The notes under the pieces were generated by a model. The model saw only the letters and a program-made list of their open reading frames with translations. It was not told the DNA's origin and did not search any database. The translations under genes and the position numbers were made by a program. This document shows positions 51,864 to 61,685 of a stretch of DNA of 64,000 bases, one piece after another (position 1 is the stretch's first letter; the number at the start of each line of letters is the position of its first letter). Source of the stretch: CBDCCV01 sp965215025 (GTDB taxonomy: Bacteria > Bacteroidota > Rhodothermia > Rhodothermales > Salinibacteraceae); NCBI GenBank assembly GCA_965215025.1, contig CBDCCV010000001.1:1922001-1986000 (forward strand), in the 5' to 3' direction.

Positions 51864-53777
51864 TCATCGGTACCCCGCCGCCTGCAAGCGGAAGAGTTCG
51901 GCGTAGCGGCCTTCCTCGGCCAGGAGCGCGTCGTGCGTGCCCATCTCCAGAAGCCGGCCGTCTTCGAGGACCAAGATCCGGTCGGCCATGCGGACGGTGG
52001 AGAAGCGGTGCGAAATCAGGACGGCCGTCTTCCCGCGCGTGAGGTCGGCGAAGCGCTGGAAGACGGCGTGCTCGGCGCGCGCGTCGAGGGCGGCCGTCGG
52101 CTCGTCGAGGATGAGGAGCTGCGCGTCGCGCATGTAGGCGCGGCCGAGGGCGATCTTTTGCCACTCGCCGCCGGAGAGGTCCACCCCCTCGGCAAAGCGG
52201 CGGCCGACCATCTGCTCGTAGCGCGCAGGCAACTTCTCGACCACGGCGTCGGCGAGACTGCGCTCGGCGGCGCGCTCGATGCGGGGGCGGTCCTCGCGCG
52301 CCTCGATGCGCCCCACGGCCAGGTTCTCGGCCGCCGTCATGTGGTATTTTACGAAGTCCTGGAAGATGACGCCGATGTTTTGGCGCAGCGCGGCGGGGTC
52401 GTAGTCCTTGAGGTCGTGCCCGTCGAGGAGGATGCGCCCTTCGGTGGGGTCGTAGAGGCGCGCCAGGAGCTTGACGAGCGTGGTCTTCCCCGCGCCGTTC
52501 TCGCCCACGAGCGCCAGCTTCTCGCCCGCGCGCAAGGTGAACGAAAGCTCGCGCAAGACCCACCGCTCCGTCCCCGGATAGCGGAAGCCCACGTTCTCGA
52601 AGCGGATGCCTTCTTCTATTTTTTCGGGGAACGGGCGCGGGTTTTCCGAGGGGGCGATCTGCGGCTCGATCTCGAAGAACTCGAACATGTCTTTCAGATA
52701 AAGCGCCCGCTCAGCGATGGTGGTAAAGCGCGTGAGCATCCCTTCCAAGAGGCCGCGAAGCTGCCGGAAGGAGCCGGCCAGAAACGTCAGATCGCCGATG
52801 GAGAACGCGCCCGTGACCGTCCGCCAGACGATGACGGCGTAGGCGAGATAATACCCCGCGCTGCCCACGGCGGCGAGCAAGCTGCCCCAGGCGGCGCGGC
52901 GCGTGGCGAGGTGGCGGTTGGCATTGTAGAGATTATCGGCGAGGCGGCGGTAGCGCTCGGTGAGGAAGCCGGAGAGGCCGAAGATCTTCACCTCCTTGGC
53001 CGTGTCGTCCGAGGCGCCGGTGTAGCGGAGGTAGTCCAGCTCGCGCCGCTCGGGCGTCCACTGGTACATCAAAGAATAGCTCTGCGCGTTGAAGTGCGCC
53101 TCGCCCAAAAACGCGGGCACGAGCGCCAAAACGAGCAAAAGGATCAGCCACGGCGCCATCACCACGAGGCCGACGCCGAGCGTGAGGATCGTGACGAGGT
53201 CCTGCGCTTGCCCCAAAACCTGGCTCAGGAGGACGATGCGCCCGGTCGTCTGCCGGCGTGCGCGTTCGAGCTTGTCGTAGAAGTCGGCGTCCTCGAAGTG
53301 GTAGAGATCCAGGCGCGCGGCGTGCTCCATCAGCCGCACCGAGGTCTCGTTCGTAAACAGATCGCCGAGGAGGCTGTCCAAAAGCGCGATGGCCCTTCCC
53401 AAAAGGTCGGAGAGGACGGCCAGCCCCAGCTCGATCAGAACGAGCGTCCACAGGTAATGAAGGTCGCCATCGGCAATGCCGCTGATGCCGCCGACCTCGA
53501 CGAGGCGCACCACCTCGTCAATAATCAGCTTGCCGACGTAGAGGAGCGAGACGGGCAGCCCCGCGCGCACGAGGCGCAAGAGGGCGCTCCCCACTGTCAT
53601 CGCCGGGCTGACGTGCCAGACGAGCCGGAAAAGCGGCGGCAGGTAGCGCAGCGCCGCGAAGCGCTCGCGCACGCTCAGCGCGTCGTCGTCTTTGCCGCTG
53701 CCGGCTTGGCCGTTCGAGGCTGCCTTGCCGGCGCTTTCATCTGAGAAGAAGGAGGCGAGTTTGGAAAAAAGGGACAT
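51864..53777 (-). CDS. ABC exporter, fused membrane and ATPase domains
   Basis: The 637-residue half-transporter has a type IV exporter membrane domain of about six helices (55-350) and a nucleotide-binding domain with Walker A VGENGAGKTTLVKLL, Q-loop VIFQDF, signature LSGGEWQKIALGRAY, Walker B LLILDEPTAALD and an H-loop ISHR. A charged N-terminal tail of 40 residues precedes. It would act as a homodimer and could export lipids, peptides or drugs. The membrane domain reads like the ABC-B type found in bacteriocin or antibiotic export. It converges with the HAD gene. Confidence 0.85.
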   Translation of the reverse strand: MSLFSKLASFFSDESAGKAASNGQAGSGKDDDALSVRERFAALRYLPPLFRLVWHVSPAMTVGSALLRLVRAGLPVSLLYVGKLIIDEVVRLVEVGGISGIADGDLHYLWTLVLIELGLAVLSDLLGRAIALLDSLLGDLFTNETSVRLMEHAARLDLYHFEDADFYDKLERARRQTTGRIVLLSQVLGQAQDLVTILTLGVGLVVMAPWLILLLVLALVPAFLGEAHFNAQSYSLMYQWTPERRELDYLRYTGASDDTAKEVKIFGLSGFLTERYRRLADNLYNANRHLATRRAAWGSLLAAVGSAGYYLAYAVIVWRTVTGAFSIGDLTFLAGSFRQLRGLLEGMLTRFTTIAERALYLKDMFEFFEIEPQIAPSENPRPFPEKIEEGIRFENVGFRYPGTERWVLRELSFTLRAGEKLALVGENGAGKTTLVKLLARLYDPTEGRILLDGHDLKDYDPAALRQNIGVIFQDFVKYHMTAAENLAVGRIEAREDRPRIERAAERSLADAVVEKLPARYEQMVGRRFAEGVDLSGGEWQKIALGRAYMRDAQLLILDEPTAALDARAEHAVFQRFADLTRGKTAVLISHRFSTVRMADRILVLEDGRLLEMGTHDALLAEEGRYAELFRLQAAGYR

Positions 53778-53861
53778 CGGCTGTGCTTGGGGGCGGCGGC
53801 GTGCTGGTGGGGTGCAGAAGAGACGTGGATGAACTTAGCTGGCTAACTAAAACGATGCCAC

Positions 53862-54656
53862 TCAGCGTCGCCCTGCCGCTTTGTCAGCGCGCGGCTCGGG
53901 GAGCGGCTTGAGCTTCTCGGGGTACGTCGCGCGGATGAGCGCGCGGGCGAGCACCTCCGTCGGGTCGATCATCGGCAGGCCCAGGACTGTGCGTTCGGGG
54001 AGGGCGAGGGGGAACTCGGTGCAGCCCAGGATCACAGCTTCGGCGCCCTTTTCGGCCAGGTGCTCGACGGCGCCGAGCAGGCTCCGGCGCGCGCGCTCCG
54101 TCACCGGATCGCTCTGCGCCTTGATGCCGTAGCCGGTGTCGAAGATGACGGGGTTGACCGTTTCGAGCTGCACGTCCTCATCCGGGCGGACGGCGGTGAA
54201 GCCTTCTTCAAGCACGCTCTTGTAAAGGTTCAGACGGTAGACGGCCAGCGAGGAGAGGACGCCCACGCGCCGCGCGCCGCTCGTCTCGGCCACGAAGCGC
54301 GCCGTCTCCTCGATCATGTGGACGAGCCGCGCTGTGGCGCTCGCCGCACGCAGGTTCTTCTTCAGCGCATCGAAGATGGCCGGCCCGTGCGCCGTGTTGC
54401 ACGGGATGCCGATGGCGGTGGCGCCGGCGGCGTTGAGGCGCCGCGCGATCTCCGAAAGGGCGGGGACGGGGCTTGGCTGGGTGTGATCGAAAAGGAACGT
54501 GGAGCGGTCCGGGATGCGGTCCGGGTAGGAGAGGAGCGCCACGGGGAGGTGCTCCTGATCGGTGCGCGCTTGGGTGAGCTGATGGATCTTAGCGGCGAGG
54601 TCGAGGCCGGCGTACGGCCCCATCCCGCTCAGGATGCCAATGATCGGGTCAGACAT
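53862..54656 (-). CDS. Aspartate/glutamate racemase family protein
   Basis: The 264-residue protein has GILSGMGPYAGLDLAAKI at the start, the first catalytic cysteine in GIPCNTAH and the second in ILGCTEFPLAL. This is the two-cysteine pattern of aspartate racemases. D-aspartate or D-glutamate for the cell wall is the likely product, but related family members act on other substrates. ATG at 54656 is preferred, since the 10 residues upstream are proline-rich and outside the fold. Confidence 0.83.
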   Translation of the reverse strand: MSDPIIGILSGMGPYAGLDLAAKIHQLTQARTDQEHLPVALLSYPDRIPDRSTFLFDHTQPSPVPALSEIARRLNAAGATAIGIPCNTAHGPAIFDALKKNLRAASATARLVHMIEETARFVAETSGARRVGVLSSLAVYRLNLYKSVLEEGFTAVRPDEDVQLETVNPVIFDTGYGIKAQSDPVTERARRSLLGAVEHLAEKGAEAVILGCTEFPLALPERTVLGLPMIDPTEVLARALIRATYPEKLKPLPEPRADKAAGRR

Positions 54657-54759
54657 GGGGAACGGGTAAGGGGGAGCGTTCTGCACGGGCTACGCCGGAA
54701 CGTCAAGCGTAAAACTTCGGCGAAGCCAGCGCGCGCGGGAACGGGCGGAGCAGCGCGCG

Positions 54760-54788
54760 TTGACATACCGTAGGCTGATGGCTAAGTT
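54760..54788 (+). promoter_or_regulatory. Possible sigma-70 promoter for tRNA-Gln and prs
   Basis: TTGACA (54760-54765) and TAAGTT (54783-54788) are 17 bases apart. It lies 120 bases before the tRNA and would serve tRNA-Gln and prs. The -10 element is weaker than that at 44212. Confidence 0.45.
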
Positions 54789-54907
54789 TGCTTTCCTGTG
54801 CCGGCGCTTTGAACGGAGCCGGCAAACGGTGGCAGGACGAGAAGCGGGCTTCGGCGCTCGGAAAAAGCGCCCCTTACCCGTTTTCTCAACCCCGCCCCCT
54901 CAGAAAG

Positions 54908-54978
54908 TGCCCGGTCGTCTAATGGCAGGACAGCGGCCTTTGGAGCCGTACGTGGAGGTTCGAATCCTCCCCGGGCAG
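54908..54978 (+). tRNA. tRNA-Gln (anticodon UUG)
   Basis: The 71-base cloverleaf can be drawn completely: acceptor TGCCCGG/CCGGGCA, D-arm GTCT/GGAC, anticodon stem GCGGC/GCCGT with loop CTTTGGA (anticodon TTG), and T-arm GGAGG/CCTCC with loop TTCGAAT. Base 54978 (G) is the discriminator; CCA is not encoded. It lies 39 bases upstream of prs on the same strand. Confidence 0.95.
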
Positions 54979-55017
54979 CACGTTCTCGCCTCGCCGTTCG
55001 CCCCATCAGCGCGCGCC

Positions 55018-55989
55018 ATGACCCCGTTGGAGAAAAGCACGCCGGTTGCCATCTTTGCGGGCCGCTCCAACCCGGCGCTCGCGCGCAAGATCGCCCTGGC
55101 CTACGGGCGCGACCTCGGCGAGGTCACCCTGAAGAGCTTTTCCGACGGCGAGATCTACGTCCGCTACGAGGAGTCGATCCGCGGGGCGGACGTCTTCATC
55201 GTGCAGTCCACACAGCCGTGCGGGGACAACTGGCTCGAGCTGCTCCTGATGATCGACGCGGCCAAGCGCGCCTCGGCCGCGCGGATCACGGCGGTGATCC
55301 CGTACTTCGGCTACGCGCGGCAGGAGCGCAAGGACCAGCCGCGCGTCTCCATCGCGGCGAAGCTCATGGCGGACATGCTCGCCACCGCCGGCATCGACCG
55401 CGTCTTGACGATGGACCTGCACGCGCCGCAAATTCAGGGTTTTTTCGACGTCCCGGTGGACCACCTCTACTCCTCGGTGGTTATTAACGACTACTTCCGC
55501 GAAGCGCCCCTTTCGGACTACATGGTCGTCGCGCCGGACGTCGGCTCTTTGAAGCGCGCGCGCGCTTACGCCAAGCGCCTCGACGCCGACCTCGCCGTGC
55601 TGGACAAGCGCCGCCCGCATCAGAACGAGGCCGAAGTGATGAACATCATCGGCGACGTGGCCGGGCGCAACGTCATCCTCATCGACGACATCATCGACAC
55701 GGGCGGCACCTTGACCACGGCGGCCAATGCCCTGCGCGACGCCGGCGCGCTCGAGATCATGGCCGCCTGCACGCACGCCTTGCTCTCCGGACCGGCCTAC
55801 GAGCGCGTCGAGGAATCGGCGCTCTCGCGCCTTATTGTGACCGACACGATCCCGCTCACGCGCCCCTCCGAGAAGATCGGCGTGGTCAGCGTGGCCGGCC
55901 TCTTCTCCGACGCCATCCGCCGCATCTACGTGGACGAGTCCGTTTCGACGCTCTTCCGCGACAAGAAGGGCATGGTGATAGATAGTTAA
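55018..55989 (+). CDS. prs: Ribose-phosphate pyrophosphokinase
   Basis: Prs makes PRPP from ribose-5-phosphate and ATP for nucleotide, His and Trp synthesis. The 323-residue protein has FAGRSNPALARKIA, FSDGEIYVRYEESIRG, PYFGYARQERKDQPR, TMDLHAPQIQGFFDVPVDHL and the PRPP loop VILIDDIIDTGGTLTTAA. ATG at 55018 fits the family start. It shares a likely transcript with tRNA-Gln upstream and is followed by rplY and pth, a common order. Confidence 0.95.
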   Translation: MTPLEKSTPVAIFAGRSNPALARKIALAYGRDLGEVTLKSFSDGEIYVRYEESIRGADVFIVQSTQPCGDNWLELLLMIDAAKRASAARITAVIPYFGYARQERKDQPRVSIAAKLMADMLATAGIDRVLTMDLHAPQIQGFFDVPVDHLYSSVVINDYFREAPLSDYMVVAPDVGSLKRARAYAKRLDADLAVLDKRRPHQNEAEVMNIIGDVAGRNVILIDDIIDTGGTLTTAANALRDAGALEIMAACTHALLSGPAYERVEESALSRLIVTDTIPLTRPSEKIGVVSVAGLFSDAIRRIYVDESVSTLFRDKKGMVIDS

Positions 55990-56040
55990 CCGCTCCGCGC
56001 GTCTCTCCCCTCTCTACTTTCAGACTCCATTCAGATCATC

Positions 56041-56730
56041 ATGAGCGTCACCACCATCGAAGCGCAGAAGCGCGAGACGGGCAAAAAAGCCTCGCGCCAG
56101 GTGCGCCGGAGCGGGAACGTCCCGTGCGTGCTGTACAGCCGCTCGACCGAGCCGGTCCACTTCCAGATGCCGAGCCTGCAGCTCAAGCGCCTGGCCTTCA
56201 CGCGCCGCACCAACCGCGTCGAGGTGCAGGTCGATGGCGAGTCGTGGAGCTGCGTCCTCAAGGACATCGTCCTGCACCCGATCACCGACGAGCCGCGCCA
56301 CGCCGACTTCCAGGTGCTCCAAGCCGGCGAGCGCATCACGCTCACGATCCCGGTGCGCTTCCAGGGCGTGCCCGTGGGGCAGACCGAGGGCGGCGACACG
56401 CAGGTGGTCCTCAACGAGATCGAGATCTCGTGCCTGCCCGAGAACATCCCCACGCACGTTGAGGTGAACATCTCCGACCTCCACATCGGCGACTCGATCC
56501 ACGTCTACGACCTCTCCGTCGAGGGCGTCGAGTTCGAGGTGAACCCGGAGCAGACCGTGGTGACGGTCGTGGCCCCGTACGTCGAGCCGGACCCGGAAGA
56601 GGTCGAGGAGACGCTCCTGACCGAGGAGGAGATGGCCGAGGAGGGCGAACTCGCCGACACGGCCGAAGCCGCCGAGGGCGCCGAAGCCCAAGGCGAAGAG
56701 GGCGACGAAAGCTTCGAGGAGGACCTGTAG
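56041..56730 (+). CDS. rplY: 50S ribosomal protein bL25 (CTC form)
   Basis: The 229-residue protein has the bL25 5S-rRNA-binding domain (1-95, with EAQKRETGKKASRQVRRSGNVPCVLYS) and the C-terminal TL5/CTC beta-domain (95-180). A long acidic tail follows (EETLLTEEEMAEEGELADTAEAAEGAEA). It binds 5S rRNA in the large subunit. The order prs-rplY-pth is widespread in bacteria. Confidence 0.92.
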   Translation: MSVTTIEAQKRETGKKASRQVRRSGNVPCVLYSRSTEPVHFQMPSLQLKRLAFTRRTNRVEVQVDGESWSCVLKDIVLHPITDEPRHADFQVLQAGERITLTIPVRFQGVPVGQTEGGDTQVVLNEIEISCLPENIPTHVEVNISDLHIGDSIHVYDLSVEGVEFEVNPEQTVVTVVAPYVEPDPEEVEETLLTEEEMAEEGELADTAEAAEGAEAQGEEGDESFEEDL

Positions 56731-56735
56731 TCATA

Positions 56736-56828
56736 AGAAACGAGGACGTAAGGAATCGAAGAAACAAAGCGAGCGCCTTCGCGCGCCGAGTCTCTTCGGT
56801 TCCTCGTTTCGTCGTCTCCTCGTTTCCT
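56736..56828. repeat. Long imperfect inverted repeat (GAAACGAGGA words)
   Basis: AGAAACGAGGACG...AGGAATCGAAGAAAC on the left is mirrored by TCTTCGGTTCCTCGTTTCGT and CTCCTCGTTTCCT on the right, around a short GC-rich centre. It lies between rplY and pth. Confidence 0.7.
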
Positions 56829-56833
56829 GAGCC

Positions 56834-57403
56834 ATGCCTCGCAGCAAGCGCCTCATCATCGGCCTCGGGAATCCGGGGGCGGAGTACGCCGGCACGCGCC
56901 ACAACGCCGGTTTCATGGCGCTCGACGCCGTGGCCGAGGCGCGCTCCGTCACGCTCGAACCCGACGGCGGCGACGCGCTCGTGGGCTGGGGGAGCCACCG
57001 CGGCTGCCCGTTCGGCCTCGTCAAGCCGATCACGTACATGAACAAGAGCGGCGACGCCGTGCGCCGCCTCCAGCGCAAGCACGGCCTCGACCCCGCCGAA
57101 CTGCTGGTCTTGGTGGACGACCTCCACCTCGACCCCGGCACGATCCGCCTGCGCCCCGGCGGCGGCACGGGCGGGCACAACGGCCTCGAGCACATCACCG
57201 AGCGCCTCGGCACCACCGATTTCCCGCGCCTGCGCATCGGCGTGGGCGGTGACTTCGGACGCGGCCGGCAGGTCGAGCACGTGCTCTCGCTCTTTGACGA
57301 GGACGAGAAGCCGCTCATCGAGATGGCCGTGAACAAGGCGCGCGACGCCGCCCTGTGCTTCGTCGCCGAGGGCGTGAGCGTGGCGATGAACAGGTTTAAC
57401 TGA
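56834..57403 (+). CDS. pth: Peptidyl-tRNA hydrolase
   Basis: Pth frees peptides from tRNA after stalled translation. The 189-residue protein has GLGNPGAEYAGTRHNAGFMALD (Asn and catalytic His), KPITYMNKSGDAV, VLVDDLHLDPGTIRLRPGG and GGHNGLEHI. All expected catalytic residues are present. It follows rplY, with an inverted repeat between them. Confidence 0.95.
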   Translation: MPRSKRLIIGLGNPGAEYAGTRHNAGFMALDAVAEARSVTLEPDGGDALVGWGSHRGCPFGLVKPITYMNKSGDAVRRLQRKHGLDPAELLVLVDDLHLDPGTIRLRPGGGTGGHNGLEHITERLGTTDFPRLRIGVGGDFGRGRQVEHVLSLFDEDEKPLIEMAVNKARDAALCFVAEGVSVAMNRFN

Positions 57404-57431
57404 GGCCGCGTCACGGCTTTCCTTCCGCAGA

Positions 57432-57476
57432 GCCGCCGCAAAAACGCCGCCACCCCAATCCGTATGGAGCGGCGGC
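57432..57476. terminator. Possible bidirectional hairpin between pth and tautomerase genes
   Basis: GCCGCCGC and GCGGCGGC (8 bp) are separated by 29 bases between two convergent genes. There is no clear T-run. Confidence 0.35.
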
Positions 57477-57507
57477 GCATGATGGAAAACAGGCAACGGA
57501 TGGCCGT

Positions 57508-57732
57508 TTAGGCTGATGCGTTTTCGCGTGCGTGGGCCGCAACCTTTTCCGCCGTGATGGCCTGCCCTCCGATCCCCCAATCGCCCCCTTTGACTTCGTC
57601 TATCGTGACGAAGGTGACGTCTCGGAGGCCGGGGTAGATGGATTCCACCGCGTCGGTCAGCTTCGGGACCAGTTGCCGTTTCTGCTCAGCGCTGAAGGCG
57701 CCTTCGACCAGCTTGACGTGGATGATAGGCAT
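57508..57732 (-). CDS. 4-oxalocrotonate tautomerase-like protein
   Basis: The 74-residue protein starts MPIIHVKLVEGAFSAEQKRQ, so Pro2 becomes the N-terminal catalytic residue. It continues with VTFVTIDEVKGGDWGIGGQAI, typical of the 4-OT family. Its substrate is unknown. An ATG at 57732 is required for Pro2. It converges with pth. Confidence 0.85.
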   Translation of the reverse strand: MPIIHVKLVEGAFSAEQKRQLVPKLTDAVESIYPGLRDVTFVTIDEVKGGDWGIGGQAITAEKVAAHARENASA

Positions 57733-57999
57733 GAGTTTTTCTCCGGTTGATGAGTGTTTGAGCGCAGAAGGCTGCGCGCTGGCACAGCACGCATCGCAAG
57801 AGCGGAAGCGCCGCGCGCAGGTAAAATCACACGCTGCCCACGCGCCACGGCCACTCCGCCACCTATACGTTTTGAGCGCAGCGTGCGGGTCACGGCGCAA
57901 AAAGGGCGCCGGACCTCTTGACAGGCAAGTCGGTTGCTGCCGAAGCTACGAGGACATGGCTTCCGTAGCCGAGGGTGTCATTCCGAAACCTCAATCTAC

Positions 58000-59105
58000 A
58001 TGAGTCTCATGCGGCCTGTTTTCCTGCTGCTGCTTTTCGCCCTCTTGCCTGCGCGGCAGCCTGTTACGGCTCAGTCCTCCCGCCCGGTAGGCGATGCGGC
58101 GCCGACGCAGGTTCTCGTCCTGGCAACGCCGCACCTGAGCCAGATCGAGGACGGGTTTGCGCCGGCGCTTCTGGATTCGCTGATTACGGTTTTGGAGGCA
58201 TACCGCCCTGACGTGATCGGTATCGAGGCGCTTTCCGGCCCGCAGATCGCGGAGATGAAGCGGCGCGGCGGCGTCTACGAGCGAGTCTATGAGCAGTTTG
58301 CCGGAGAGCAGCTTCGCTACGGACAAACGCTGCAAGCGTCGCTTGGTCTTTCTTGGCAGGAGGCCAACGCCGGAGCCGATTCGGTCCTCTCTCGCATCCG
58401 CGACGGACAGCAGGTGGCGGAACAGCAGGTGGCGGATGAGGCAAGATTTCAAGCGGTTGCAGTGTTGCTCGCGTCCTACCGTTTGCACACGGCTGCTTTT
58501 TGCAGTGGTCGTACCTCGCTAAGAGCCGCCGGGCGTCGCAGTCGCTGATTCCCTCGGAGGTGGCTGCCGGACTTGACGAACTGCTTCGCTCATCGAACGA
58601 GAACGCTTCCATCGCGCTTCGGCTAGCCCGCGCGCTCGGTTTGCAGCGCGTGTACCCGGTAGACGATCACCTGGAGAAAGACTTCTTCATCGAGATCGCG
58701 CCGCAGCTCCAGAAAGAGCTAAGCGACTCCACGCTGGAAGCGGTCGAAAAGGCGCCGCACCTCCGCAGGAGCCGGCAACTTATGCAGGAAGGGATCAAAG
58801 CCGGCAGCTTGATGCCGATGTATCGGTACGTGAACTCGCCGGCGTACCTTGAGCCGGACGTGGACGCGCAGTGGCGCGTGTTTTTGCGCACGGATCTGCC
58901 GTCGGGAACGGATCGGAGCCGCCTTGCGCTGTGGGAGGTGCGCAACTTGAACATCGCCGCGCGCATCCGCAAGGCGAGCGCGCGTGTGCCCGGAGGCCGC
59001 GTTCTCGTCACGATAGGCGCTTCGCACAAGCCTTTCCTGGACGAGTACCTCGGCGGCACGATGGGCGTAGAGGTTGTGAACCTGAGCGACGTCTCCGGTG
59101 ACTGA
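58000..59105 (+). pseudogene. DUF5694-like secreted protein, split by a frameshift
   Basis: The first frame (58000-58548) starts with a signal peptide (FLLLLFALLPARQPVTAQ), then VLVLATPHLSQIEDGFAPALLDSLI and EAYRPDVIGIEALSGPQI. The second (from about 58500 to 59105) continues as LQWSYLAKSRRASQS, RALGLQRVYPVDDHLEKDFF and ends NIAARIRKASARVPGGRVLVTIGASHKPFLDEYL. The pieces fit together as one protein of about 365 residues, like the DUF5694/TraB-fold family. The break falls in a run of five T (58496-58500). One more T, or two fewer, restores the frame. This is a true mutation or a sequencing error; the reading is otherwise intact. Confidence 0.65.
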
Positions 59106-59336
59106 CGGCGCGTGCCCTGCGCTCCTCGTTTACTGGCGCGCCGAAGAATTATGCGTTAAAGGCTGTCAATCACGGTGCGGCGGCTCTATTTTCTGCCCGC
59201 TGTGCCGTTTGTTCAGATGCGTAGCGTACGCCGGGTCTCGGCGTGCGGGCGTTGCCGGCGGTCGGCTCCGTCGGCTTTTCTTTTTGGCGCATCCCTTTCG
59301 ATTCGCTTTTTCACGTACAGAACTCCCCGTCTTCTC

Positions 59337-61445
<2,109 letters not shown>

Positions 61446-61508
61446 TGGAGTAGGAGGGTAGGGGGGACGGGTAAGGGGGCGTTTCCTCACAGAAGTTGTG
61501 CTCAGCGA

Positions 61509-61548
61509 AGAGCCTGGTGCCTCCGAGGGCGTCAGGCTCTTTCGTTTG
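61509..61548 (+). terminator. Rho-independent terminator after hppA
   Basis: AGAGCCTG and CAGGCTCT form a perfect 8-bp stem separated by 16 bases and followed by TTTCGTTT. It lies about 65 bases after the stop. Confidence 0.8.
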
Positions 61549-61685
61549 CTCTGCTCCCCACTCGCTCTTCCCCGTTCTCCCAGAAGCCACTCGCTTAGAA
61601 AGTCAACTTTTCGTTCCTTGCGAAGTAGACTTTGCTCGCAAGGCCGAGTCCGCTTTACTCCGCACGTCTCAAAGAAAAAAGAATC

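Noticed and set aside
57918..57940. TTGACA as a promoter for the DUF5694-like gene
   Set aside because: No acceptable -10 element at 16-19 bases downstream.
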